Positions 1-6,380 of a stretch of DNA of 7,205 nucleotides are shown piece after piece. This stretch comes from UMGS1696 sp964457685 (GTDB lineage: Bacteria > Bacillota > Clostridia > Oscillospirales > CAG-272), in assembly GCA_964457685.1 (NCBI GenBank), contig CAYWFS010000065.1:1-7205 (forward strand), written 5' to 3'. The translations under genes were made by a program, and so were the position numbers. Position 1 is the first letter of the stretch, and each line of letters begins with the position of its first letter. A model generated the notes under the pieces. The model saw only the letters and a list, made by a program, of their open reading frames with translations, did not search any database and was not told the DNA's origin.

Positions 1-858
1 ATAGGCTCAATGCTTATTGCAAACGATATGGCTCTCATAACATTCCTTCCCCTCGGATACATGGTTCTGAAATGCACGGGCAGTGAAAAATATACGGCAT
101 ACGTCTTTATTCTCCAGAATATTGCGGCAAATCTCGGCGGTATGCTTACCCCGTTCGGCAATCCTCAAAATCTGTACCTCTATTCCTATTTCTCGATTCC
201 GAACAGTGAGTTTGTCTCCGCTATGTTCCCGCCGTTCCTCCTTGCCGTTATCCTCATCACCGTTGCCTGCTTTGCCCTCCCCGACAGTCGGATTTCTTTC
301 TCGGGTGAACACGCAAAGCTTCCCATCGGCAGACTTGCGGTATATCTTGCACTGTTTGCACTGTCGATTCTCGTCGTTTTCAGAGAAATTCCGTATGTTA
401 TCGGTCTTATCGTCATCCCCGTCGCACTTTTCATAATTGAAAGAAAGGCTCTGCGTGAGGTGGACTACGGTCTTCTCCTTACATTTGTGTGCTTCTTCGT
501 GTTTGCGGGAAATATGGCTCGTATCCCGGCAGTGTCTTCCTTTATGCAGCCTCTTGTCGGAGGAGATTCACATCTTGCACTTGTAACCTCCGCTCTTTCC
601 TGTCAGGCTATCTCGAATGTGCCGAGTGCAATACTCCTCTCGAAATTTGCCACATCATGGAAGCCGCTTCTCTACGGAGTCAATATCGGAGGCTGCGGTA
701 CGATAATCTCATCACTCGCAAGCCTTATCACATTCCGTACCTATATGTCGCATTCCGATGAGCATGGCGGCACAAGCGGCGGATATATGAAGCTTTTTTC
801 GGGGCTTAATTTCGCTTTTCTTGCGATTTTGCTCCTTTTCTGCTTGATTCTTATGTGA
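1..858 (+). CDS. SLC13/ArsB-like (ion transporter superfamily) anion permease, C-terminal part
   Basis: The reading frame is open from the first base and stops at TGA 856-858, giving 285 visible residues; the true start lies left of the window, so the ATG at 10 is an internal methionine. It is very hydrophobic, with about seven to eight membrane segments and short polar loops. Counting from the first visible codon, an N-D-M-A-L stretch follows residue 7, TPFGNPQN is at 50-57 and SNVPSA at 205-210. Paired Asn/Pro re-entrant hairpin motifs of this kind are typical of the SLC13/CitM/ArsB/NhaD superfamily, which moves dicarboxylates, citrate, arsenite or Na+ across the inner membrane. The substrate cannot be read from the sequence. 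Family members are around 400 residues, so roughly the first 100-130 are missing. It is followed by an independent promoter, so it is probably not cotranscribed by design with rimP. No clear terminator is visible right after it. Confidence 0.8.
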   Translation: MGSMLIANDMALITFLPLGYMVLKCTGSEKYTAYVFILQNIAANLGGMLTPFGNPQNLYLYSYFSIPNSEFVSAMFPPFLLAVILITVACFALPDSRISFSGEHAKLPIGRLAVYLALFALSILVVFREIPYVIGLIVIPVALFIIERKALREVDYGLLLTFVCFFVFAGNMARIPAVSSFMQPLVGGDSHLALVTSALSCQAISNVPSAILLSKFATSWKPLLYGVNIGGCGTIISSLASLITFRTYMSHSDEHGGTSGGYMKLFSGLNFAFLAILLLFCLILM

Positions 859-919
859 GAACGTATAAAAAATCTTGTGAATTAAGCGGAAAATTGTATA
901 AATGCACGGGCATATTTCC

Positions 920-948
920 TTGCAATGTGCGTAAATATATGGTATAAT
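920..948 (+). promoter_or_regulatory. Sigma-A type promoter of the rimP-infB operon
   Basis: TTGCAA (920-925) is followed by a 17-bp spacer and a perfect TATAAT (943-948). TGG precedes the -10 box, which makes it an extended -10 (TGN) promoter. Transcription should start near 955, giving a leader of about 72 nt before rimP. Seen directly; activity is inferred. Confidence 0.85.
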
Positions 949-975
949 ATTACCGTAAGAATGAAATGAAGTTAT

Positions 976-1011
976 GGAGAGTGGGCAAAAAAACGTCCAC
1001 TCTCTTGTTAT
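976..1011 (+). promoter_or_regulatory. Leader hairpin of rimP operon, candidate attenuator
   Basis: GAGAGTGG (977-984) pairs perfectly with CCACTCTC (997-1004). The stem extends inward by a G-U and a C-G pair (985-986 with 995-996), leaving an A-rich 8-nt loop, and outward by one G-U pair. It lies wholly within the 5' leader, between the predicted start near 955 and the rimP SD at 1015-1021. The following TTGTTAT is a short, interrupted T-tract, so this would be a weak intrinsic terminator at best. Such weak U-tracts are typical of NusA-dependent terminators, and nusA is in the downstream operon; in Bacillus subtilis NusA is known to autoregulate by attenuation. The alternative is an RNA stability element or a residual terminator of the upstream permease. 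Confidence 0.6.
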
Positions 1012-1026
1012 GATAAGGCGGAAAAA

Positions 1027-1518
1027 ATGAAACAGAAAAAGAATATCGCCGGAATCGTTCGTGAAGCCGCAGAGCCTATAGCGAAAGAATTCGGCTACGA
1101 AATCTGGGACGTAGAGTACGTTAAAGAGGGTGCCGACATGGTACTTCGCATAACCATCGACACCGATGCCGAGGAGGGTATCACAATCGATGACTGCGAA
1201 AAGATGCACCGTGCGATTGACCCCGTACTCGATGAAATAGACCCTATCGAAGACGCATACCTCCTCTCCGTTTCATCACCCGGAGTGGAAAGAGAGCTTA
1301 CTCGCCCCGAGCATTTTGCGAAAATGGCAGGCTGTGAGGTCGAAATCAAGCTTTATGCGGCAATCGACGGCACAAAATCCTACAGAGGAGAGCTTGTCGG
1401 ACTTCTCGATGGCGAAAACGGAGCAGAGGTTGCAGTGATTCTTGAGGACGGCGAAGAAAAACGCTTCCCCGAAAAGGCAGTTGCAAAATGTGTTACCGTT
1501 TTCGACTGGAACGACTGA
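1027..1518 (+). CDS. rimP: Ribosome maturation factor RimP
   Basis: A 163-residue cytoplasmic protein of the RimP (YhbC/YlxS, DUF150) family, which binds the free 30S subunit and helps late maturation, notably incorporation of S12. Residues about 8-82 form the N-terminal alpha/beta domain, including the DVEYVKEG and LRITID strands and an acidic helix. The family signature SVSSPGVERELTR is at 81-93, and the rest is the C-terminal SH3-like barrel (VEIKLYAAIDG through EKAVAKCVTVF). Length is normal for the family (about 150-160). The ATG is chosen because AAGGCGG (1015-1021) lies 5 nt upstream and the N-terminus matches the family. First gene of the operon, 50 nt before nusA, the standard bacterial order. 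Confidence 0.97.
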   Translation: MKQKKNIAGIVREAAEPIAKEFGYEIWDVEYVKEGADMVLRITIDTDAEEGITIDDCEKMHRAIDPVLDEIDPIEDAYLLSVSSPGVERELTRPEHFAKMAGCEVEIKLYAAIDGTKSYRGELVGLLDGENGAEVAVILEDGEEKRFPEKAVAKCVTVFDWND

Positions 1519-1568
1519 TTTAAAGAACAAAAATAACATAACAATACGAAAGGTATGGAATTTTAGCA

Positions 1569-2600
1569 ATGAACTCAGAGCTTTTTGACGCACTCGAGCT
1601 GCTTGAGAAAACCAAAGGTATCCCGACAGAATATATGCTCGAAAAAATCGAAGCAGCCCTTGTATCCGCTTTTAAAAAGGAATACGGAAGCGCGTCCGTC
1701 AGAGTCGATATAAACAGAGAGAAAAAGGACGTAAGAGTATTCCGCCGCCGTACTGTCGTTGAAGAAGTAACAGACCCGAAGAGCGAAATATCTCTTGATA
1801 AGGCTCAGGAAATCAGCCGCAGATATGAACTCGGTTCTGTTATCGAGGACGAAATAAAGGGAAAGAACTTCGGCAGAATATCCGCACTTACCGGTAAGCA
1901 GGTTATAGTACAGGGTATCCGCGAGGCTGAAAAGAACAATCTCACAAGAGAATACGAAAAAAAGCGTGAGGAAGTTATCTCCGCGGTTGTAACAAAGCGT
2001 GACGACTCCACAGGCGACGTTTGGGTTGATACCGGTACATCGGATGTACTCCTCCCGAAGAACGAACAGATTCCGGGTGAAGACCTTTATGTAGGCGACA
2101 GAATCAGAGTATTCGTTACCGAGGTTACAAGAGACAGCGAAAACGCTCCCGTTGTAATGCTCTCCCGTACATCCTCTCAGATGATAAAGCGTATGTTTGA
2201 GACAGATATACCCGAGATTGCGGACGGTATAGTTATCGTAAAGGGTGCAGCAAGAGAAGCCGGCTCCAGAACAAAGATTGCCGTAACTTCCCGTGACCCC
2301 GAGGTAGATCCCGTAGGTGCTTGTATCGGTAACAGAGGTATAAGAATTGCCTCCATCGTTGAAGAACTCAAGGGCGAAAAGATAGACGTTATTGCATATT
2401 CGGATAAGCCCGAGGAATTTATTGCCGCAGCTCTCTCCCCCGCAGAGGTTCAGGATGTTGAGTTTGACGGAGAAAGAAGTGCCCTTGTACACGTTGCGGG
2501 AGATCAGCTCTCACTTGCAATCGGTAAAGAGGGTCAGAATGTTCGTCTTGCCGCAAAGCTTACAGGCTGTAAGATAGATATTAAAGGCATAAAGGCGTAA
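1569..2600 (+). CDS. nusA: Transcription termination/antitermination factor NusA
   Basis: 343 residues. NusA binds RNA polymerase near the RNA exit channel, promotes pausing and hairpin-dependent termination, and takes part in antitermination and transcription-translation coupling. Residues 1 to about 130 are the RNAP-binding N-terminal domain (starts MNSELFDALELLEKTKGI). An S1 domain spans about 136-202, KH1 about 210-280 with its GxxG as GNRG at 254-257, and KH2 about 285-343 with GKEG at 319-322. It ends right after KH2, so it lacks the acidic repeats of proteobacterial NusA, as expected for Gram-positives. The start has two weak SD candidates: GAAAGG at 1548-1553 (15 nt away, long) and GGA at 1557-1559 (9 nt). 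The start is still firm on family alignment. Eleven nt separate it from ylxR. Confidence 0.98.
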   Translation: MNSELFDALELLEKTKGIPTEYMLEKIEAALVSAFKKEYGSASVRVDINREKKDVRVFRRRTVVEEVTDPKSEISLDKAQEISRRYELGSVIEDEIKGKNFGRISALTGKQVIVQGIREAEKNNLTREYEKKREEVISAVVTKRDDSTGDVWVDTGTSDVLLPKNEQIPGEDLYVGDRIRVFVTEVTRDSENAPVVMLSRTSSQMIKRMFETDIPEIADGIVIVKGAAREAGSRTKIAVTSRDPEVDPVGACIGNRGIRIASIVEELKGEKIDVIAYSDKPEEFIAAALSPAEVQDVEFDGERSALVHVAGDQLSLAIGKEGQNVRLAAKLTGCKIDIKGIKA

Positions 2601-2611
2601 AAAGGAGCAAC

Positions 2612-2944
2612 ATGGCACTGACTAAACCAAAAAATCAGCAAAAACCCGTGAAAAAAGTCCCCGAAAGACGCTGTATAGGCTGTATGACGACAAGGGAAAA
2701 GCGTGACCTTATCAGAGTGGTTCGTTCTCCCGAGGATGCGGACGGCAAAACGGTTATTTCAATAGACTTTACGGGTAAAAAATCGGGCAGGGGTGCGTAT
2801 CTCTGCAAAAACGAGTCGTGCCTCAAAAAAGCAAGAAAATCGGGTGCGGTAAGTCGTGCTTTAAGCTGTGAAATATCTCCCGAGATATACGATGAGCTTG
2901 AGCGTGAAATACGTGCATACGAAGCGGAGGCGGAACGTGAGTAA
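2612..2944 (+). CDS. rnpM: YlxR family protein, RNase P modulator RnpM
   Basis: 110 residues of the YlxR (DUF448) family. In Bacillus subtilis this protein, renamed RnpM, binds the RNase P RNA and modulates its activity, so a role in tRNA maturation is likely here. The family pattern is clear: PERRCIGCMTTREKRDLIRVVR from residue 17, split by C21 and C24, and GRGAYLC at 59-65, with further cysteines at 65 and 70. The CxxC plus CxxxxC arrangement could hold a metal ion, though that is inference. The N-terminal 16 residues are Lys/Gln-rich and longer than in many homologues; the C-terminus is a charged Glu/Arg helix. AAAGGAG (2601-2607) lies 4 nt before the ATG. It starts 11 nt after nusA, and its end overlaps ylxQ by 8 nt, suggesting translational coupling. 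Confidence 0.95.
   Translation: MALTKPKNQQKPVKKVPERRCIGCMTTREKRDLIRVVRSPEDADGKTVISIDFTGKKSGRGAYLCKNESCLKKARKSGAVSRALSCEISPEIYDELEREIRAYEAEAERE
2926..2930 (+). promoter_or_regulatory. Ribosome binding site that fixes the ylxQ GTG start
   Basis: GGAGG lies inside the last codons of ylxR, 6 nt before the GTG at 2937. It supports GTG 2937 as the ylxQ start over an in-frame ATG at 2868, which would add 23 residues that do not resemble the family. Confidence 0.85.
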
Positions 2945-3266
2945 TATTCTCGGAAATGTCGGTCTTTGCAGGGCTGCCGGCGGAGTAACAACAGGATTCG
3001 ATTCCATACTCGCCGAGGTCAGAAGCAAAAGAGCGAAGCTTGTTATGATATCCTCGGACGCTTCCGAAAGAACCAAAAAGCAACTCCGTGATAAATGTGC
3101 TTATTACAGCGTAAAATGCGTTGAGACGGAGTTTTCGTCCGAAGAGCTGGGCGTGTCTGTCGGAAAGCCGTCCGCTGTCGCAGTTTCCTTTAACGGAAGA
3201 GGATGCTTCAACAAGATAAGAGATCATTATACTAATTTAGAAGAAGAAACCACCACTGTAAAGTAA
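2937..3266 (+). CDS. ylxQ: YlxQ, L7Ae/L30e/S12e/Gadd45-family RNA-binding protein
   Basis: 109 residues from a GTG start. The family folds as the L7Ae/L30e alpha-beta-alpha sandwich and binds kink-turn or related RNA; the precise role of bacterial YlxQ is unsettled. The sequence gives the usual path: NILGNVGLCRAAGGVTTGFD (first helix and RNA-contacting GG region), then RAKLVMISSDASERTKKQL, which carries the family hallmark of a hydrophobic strand followed by S-D-A-S, then DKCAYYSVKC and an ELGVSVGKPSAVAVSF region at about residues 69-85. The GTG start has an ideal GGAGG 6 nt upstream and yields the expected family N-terminus. It overlaps ylxR by 8 nt in another frame. The C-terminal tail is Glu/Thr-rich and ends in VK. 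It is followed by 45 nt with no structure I can see, then infB. Confidence 0.94.
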   Translation: MSNILGNVGLCRAAGGVTTGFDSILAEVRSKRAKLVMISSDASERTKKQLRDKCAYYSVKCVETEFSSEELGVSVGKPSAVAVSFNGRGCFNKIRDHYTNLEEETTTVK

Positions 3267-3311
3267 GAATTAAGCCCACCCAAACGTGATAAACAGAAAG
3301 GATGATCGTTA

Positions 3312-6179
3312 ATGGCAACGAAGTCAAATTCGATGTTCAGAATAAGCCAGTTGGCAAAGGACCTCGGACTGAAAACGAAGGAACTTTCCGATAAGCTTAA
3401 TGAGCTTGGAATTTCCCAGAAAAGCACGTCCGCATCCCTTGAGCCGGATGAAGTAAATCTTTTGTTTGAAAGCCTTTCCAAGGACGCTGAGATCAAGGAT
3501 ATTGAAGGATATCTGCACGGAAAAACAGTTATCACCGATGAAAGTGAGTCGCTTGAGGAAAAGGAAAGACAGGCAAAGGCAGAAGAAGAAGCTAAAGCCA
3601 AAGCAAAAGCAGAGGCAGAAGCTAAGGCTAAAGCAGAAGCAGAGGCCAAAGCAAAGGCTGAGGAAGAAGCTAAGGCAAAGGCTGAAGCAGAGGCAAAAGC
3701 CAAGGCAGAAGCGGAAGCCAAAGCAAAGGCTGAGGAAGAAGCTAAGGTAAAGGCTGAAGCGGAAGCCAAAGCTCAGGCTGAAATAGCCGAAAAGGCAAGA
3801 ATCGCCGCAGAAGAAACAAAATCGACTACAAATACACAGGACAATAATATGAACGAGAATAATTCAGCTACACAGAACCGTGACGGACAGCGTCAGCAGA
3901 ATCAGCGAAACGATAACCGTAACCAAAACGGTGAGAGAAAACCGTTCAATTCACAGAATAACCAGAGCGGCGACAGAAGAAACGCAGGCGGCTATCAGAA
4001 CCGTGACGGTCAGAGAAACAATCAGGGACAGGGCGGACAGAACCGTGACGGACAGCGTGACAATCGTAACGGCGGCTTCAAGCAGGGCGGCTCGTTCCAG
4101 AATCGTGACAACGGCGGACGTGATAAGGACTCAGGTCGTGACAGAGCACCCGTAGCTCCGAAGCCGAAGCCGAAAATCGAAACAGGTATTGAGAAGAAGC
4201 GTACAGGTAACACCCGTATCGTTGACACAAGAACCTCCTCCGTTGACCTTTCCAAGTACGATGAGAAATTTGAAAACTTCACACATGACGTTGACGATTC
4301 TCAGGCAAGCAAGCAGAAGGTAAAGAAGCAGAATCAGCGTCCCGACAACAGAGGAACAGGCAGAAAGAACGATAAGGAACGCTTCGCTATGGAAAAGCTC
4401 AAGAAAGCTAACCAGGAAAAGGCGAAGAAGCAGCCGCTTAAGGTATCCATCCCCGATGAAATCACAGTAGGTGAGCTTGCATCCAGACTCAAGGTTACAG
4501 CTGCGGAATGCGTTAAGAAGCTCATGCTCATGGGCGTTATGGCAACCGTAAACCAGGTTATCGACTACGATACAGCATACCTTATCGCAGACGAACTCGG
4601 TGCTATCGTAACAAAGGAAGTTAAGGTAACAATCGAAGAAAAGCTCTTCTCCGAGGAACCCGAAAACGAAGCGGATCTCGAAACAAGAGCTCCTATCGTG
4701 TGCGTAATGGGTCACGTTGACCACGGTAAGACCTCCATCCTCGACGCTATTCGTCATACAAACGTAACTACGGGAGAAGCCGGCGGTATCACACAGCATA
4801 TCGGTGCTTACAGAGTTAACGTAAACGACAGAGACATCACATTCCTTGACACCCCCGGACACGAGGCATTTACCGCTATGCGTGCAAGAGGTGCTCAGTG
4901 TACCGATATTGCTATCCTCGTTGTTGCGGGTGACGACGGTATCATGCCTCAGACAGTTGAAGCTATCAACCACGCAAAGGCTGCCGGTATCGACATAATC
5001 GTTGCCATAAACAAGATGGATAAGCCTCACGCAAACGCAGATAACGTAAAGAATGAGCTTACCAAGTACGACCTTGTTCCCGAAGAATGGGGCGGCGATG
5101 TAATGTGCGTTCCCGTATCCGCTCATACAAAAATGGGTATCAATGACCTTCTCGAGGATATACTCCTTATCGCAGACGTTAAGGAATATAAGGCTAACCC
5201 GAACAAGAGAGCAAAGGGCGTCGTAATCGAAGCAAAGCTTGATAAGGGCAGAGGTCCCGTTGCAACTGTTCTCGTTCAGGACGGTACTCTGAGAAGCGGT
5301 GACATCGTAATCGCAGGTACATCCGTAGGTCGTGTTCGTGCAATGGTAAACGATAAGGGCATGAACCTCAAGGAAGCAGGTCCGTCTGTTCCCGTTGAAA
5401 TCACAGGTCTCTCCGAAGTTCCGCTTGCAGGTGACGAATTCAATGCGGTAGACGACGAAAGAATGGCTCGTGAGCTTGCAGATCAGAGACGTGAAAAGGC
5501 TAAGGAAGAGCTGTTCAAGCAGAACGGTAAGGTAAACCTCGATGACCTCTTCTCTCAGATCGCCGCAGGTGTTAAGGATCTCAACGTAATAGTTAAGGCT
5601 GACGTTGGCGGATCCGCAGAAGCCGTAAAGCAGTCTCTCGAAAAGCTCTCCAACGAAGAAGTAAAGATAAACGTAATCCACGCAGGTGTCGGCGGTATCA
5701 CAGAATCCGATGTAACTCTCGCCGCCGCATCAAATGCCATCATCGTAGGCTTCAATGTACGTCCCTCCAAGGTTGCACTCGATTCCGCAGAAAGACAGAA
5801 CGTAGATGTTCGTACCTACAGAATCATTTACGAATGCATCGAAGAAGTAAAGGCCGCTATGAAGGGTATGCTTGCTCCGACCTATAAGGAAGTTCTCCAG
5901 GGTCATATCGAAGTTCGTCAGACCATTAAGGTTCCGAATGTCGGTATAATCGCAGGTTCCTATGTAACAGACGGTAAGGTAACTCGTCAGTCTCAGATAA
6001 GAATCGTCCGTGACGGTATCGTTATCATGGAAGACAAGATTTCCTCCCTCCGCCGTTTCAAGGATGACGTTCGTGAGGTTGCTACAGGCTACGAATGCGG
6101 TATCGGTCTCGAAAAGTGCCTCGATATCCAGGTAGGTGACGTTCTCGAAGCGTTCATCATGGAAGAAGTAGCAAAATAA
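3312..6179 (+). CDS. infB: Translation initiation factor IF-2
   Basis: A 955-residue GTPase that brings fMet-tRNA to the 30S subunit and promotes subunit joining. Residues about 8-58 are a first IF2_N domain. An Ala/Glu/Lys octad array fills 88-155, and a Gln/Asn/Arg/Gly-rich disordered region about 180-281. A Lys-rich stretch leads to a second IF2_N domain (about 376-430). The G domain has every motif: GHVDHGKT 467-474, GGITQHIGA 491-499, DTPGH 513-517, NKMD 567-570 and SAH 603-605. Domain II is about 632-715, domain III about 741-830, and the fMet-tRNA-binding C2 domain about 845-955, with GYECGIGL (Cys929) at 926-933. It is longer than Bacillus IF-2 (about 716) because of the N-terminal low-complexity insert. 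AAAGGA (3297-3302) lies 9 nt before the ATG. It is the last gene before a terminator. Confidence 0.98.
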   Translation: MATKSNSMFRISQLAKDLGLKTKELSDKLNELGISQKSTSASLEPDEVNLLFESLSKDAEIKDIEGYLHGKTVITDESESLEEKERQAKAEEEAKAKAKAEAEAKAKAEAEAKAKAEEEAKAKAEAEAKAKAEAEAKAKAEEEAKVKAEAEAKAQAEIAEKARIAAEETKSTTNTQDNNMNENNSATQNRDGQRQQNQRNDNRNQNGERKPFNSQNNQSGDRRNAGGYQNRDGQRNNQGQGGQNRDGQRDNRNGGFKQGGSFQNRDNGGRDKDSGRDRAPVAPKPKPKIETGIEKKRTGNTRIVDTRTSSVDLSKYDEKFENFTHDVDDSQASKQKVKKQNQRPDNRGTGRKNDKERFAMEKLKKANQEKAKKQPLKVSIPDEITVGELASRLKVTAAECVKKLMLMGVMATVNQVIDYDTAYLIADELGAIVTKEVKVTIEEKLFSEEPENEADLETRAPIVCVMGHVDHGKTSILDAIRHTNVTTGEAGGITQHIGAYRVNVNDRDITFLDTPGHEAFTAMRARGAQCTDIAILVVAGDDGIMPQTVEAINHAKAAGIDIIVAINKMDKPHANADNVKNELTKYDLVPEEWGGDVMCVPVSAHTKMGINDLLEDILLIADVKEYKANPNKRAKGVVIEAKLDKGRGPVATVLVQDGTLRSGDIVIAGTSVGRVRAMVNDKGMNLKEAGPSVPVEITGLSEVPLAGDEFNAVDDERMARELADQRREKAKEELFKQNGKVNLDDLFSQIAAGVKDLNVIVKADVGGSAEAVKQSLEKLSNEEVKINVIHAGVGGITESDVTLAAASNAIIVGFNVRPSKVALDSAERQNVDVRTYRIIYECIEEVKAAMKGMLAPTYKEVLQGHIEVRQTIKVPNVGIIAGSYVTDGKVTRQSQIRIVRDGIVIMEDKISSLRRFKDDVREVATGYECGIGLEKCLDIQVGDVLEAFIMEEVAK
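3573..3776 (+). repeat. Octad repeat array (AEAEAKAK/AEEEAKAK) within infB
   Basis: Residues 88-155 of IF-2 consist of eight octads of the form A-E-(A/E)-E-A-K-A-K, plus two extra A-K pairs. At DNA level there is a 72-bp period: 3645-3675 and 3717-3747 are identical over 31 nt and the flanks are nearly so. Every Glu faces a Lys four residues on, which favours a straight, stable single alpha-helix over a heptad coiled coil. Tandem DNA identity suggests recent expansion by slippage, so copy number may differ between strains. Confidence 0.9.
3838..3851 (+). promoter_or_regulatory. Candidate internal translation start in infB (Met180)
   Basis: AGGA (3838-3841) is followed by 7 nt and an in-frame ATG (3849-3851), which is Met180 of IF-2. 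Starting here would give a 776-residue form without the first IF2_N domain and the helical repeat. Internal infB starts producing shorter isoforms are established in Escherichia coli and Bacillus subtilis. The SD is only four bases, so this is a proposal. Confidence 0.35.
3873..4118 (+). repeat. Degenerate QNRDGQR repeats in the disordered region of infB
   Basis: QNRDGQR is encoded at 3873-3893, 3996-4016 and 4038-4058, and a variant QNRDNGG begins at 4098. The DNA copies differ by few bases, for example CAGAACCGTGACGG at the first three. Between them lie RNDNRN and GGFKQGG type stretches. The composition (Gln, Asn, Arg, Gly, Asp) is that of an unstructured, possibly RNA-binding linker between the helical array and the second IF2_N domain. 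Confidence 0.8.
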
Positions 6180-6194
6180 CCTAAAAAGATAAAG

Positions 6195-6245
6195 AAAAGC
6201 TGTTGCTGACAAGTGCTTAAACTTGAAGTGACGGCTTTTTGTTTG
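6195..6245 (+). terminator. Rho-independent terminator after infB
   Basis: AAAAGCTGTTGCT (6195-6207) pairs with AGTGACGGCTTTT (6227-6239), with three G-U pairs. Above a small internal loop, CAAG (6210-6213) pairs with CTTG (6222-6225) around an 8-nt loop. The 3' arm runs into TTTTTGTTT. It begins 16 nt after the infB stop and ends the operon. Confidence 0.85.
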
Positions 6246-6285
6246 TACAAATGTACGAAAAATTAAATGTAATGTACTAATTTTT
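6242..6285 (+). repeat. Palindrome and AT inverted repeat upstream of the PA-protein promoter
   Basis: TTTGTACAAA (6242-6251) is a perfect 10-bp palindrome. TGTAC recurs at 6252-6256 and 6273-6277. AAAAATTA (6258-6265) and TAATTTTT (6278-6285) form an 8-bp inverted repeat with a 12-nt spacer. All lie just before the -35 box at 6295, where an operator or an AT-rich UP element could sit; part of the first palindrome overlaps the terminator tail. No regulator is identified. Confidence 0.45.
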
Positions 6286-6294
6286 GAATGAATA

Positions 6295-6323
6295 TTGATT
6301 TTTGCGGACGGATTTGCTATAAT
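6295..6323 (+). promoter_or_regulatory. Sigma-A type promoter of the PA-domain protein gene
   Basis: TTGATT (6295-6300), a 17-bp spacer and a perfect TATAAT (6318-6323), with TGC just before the -10 (extended -10). Transcription should begin near 6330, giving a leader of about 85 nt. The AT-rich stretch above the -35 may strengthen it. Confidence 0.85.
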
Positions 6324-6380
6324 TCATACAACAGAGGAAAGACAGACGCGAATAATTCTTGTTATGAGGTTGCTTTCCCA

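Noticed and set aside
70..912. 13-mer AAATGCACGGGCA present at 70-82 and 900-912
   Set aside because: Roughly one match of this length is expected by chance in a 7-kb window, and the two sites (inside a gene, in a spacer) share no further flank.
859..919. Search for a terminator of the upstream permease
   Set aside because: Only short AT-rich and 4-5 bp inverted segments are seen (such as GCAC/GTGC near 904-930), too weak to call; the leader hairpin at 976 is the first strong stem.
1555..1566. Three-codon ORF (ATG GAA TTT TAG) just before nusA
   Set aside because: The SD-like GAAAGG is only 1 nt away, too close to use, and such minimal ORFs are common by chance.
1575..2492. Antisense open frame (305 codons) inside nusA
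   Set aside because: Same cause: it is in register with nusA codons, and nusA is unambiguous on the plus strand.
2868..2936. Upstream ATG extension of ylxQ
   Set aside because: The 23 added residues do not fit the YlxQ family, whereas GTG 2937 has GGAGG at 6 nt and gives the expected N-terminus.
3466..3750. Plus-strand Lys/Gln/Arg repeat frame within infB
   Set aside because: It is an out-of-frame reading of the octad repeat and has no start signal of its own.
3227..3769. Antisense Ala/Ser-rich open frame over the start of infB
   Set aside because: It is the mirror image of the Ala/Glu/Lys repeat DNA; its ASA/FAL repeats arise from reading the same repeats in reverse.
4131..5681. Long antisense open frame (516 codons) inside infB
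   Set aside because: It runs codon for codon opposite infB, so a stop could only arise where infB uses TTA, CTA or TCA, which this biased gene avoids. The predicted protein is a Cys/Tyr/Asn/Val-rich string with no domain and no SD of note.
6336..6378. GGAAAG/CTTTCC pairing in the PA-protein leader as a riboswitch stem
   Set aside because: Six base pairs closing a 31-nt loop without conserved internal structure is not enough to support an aptamer.
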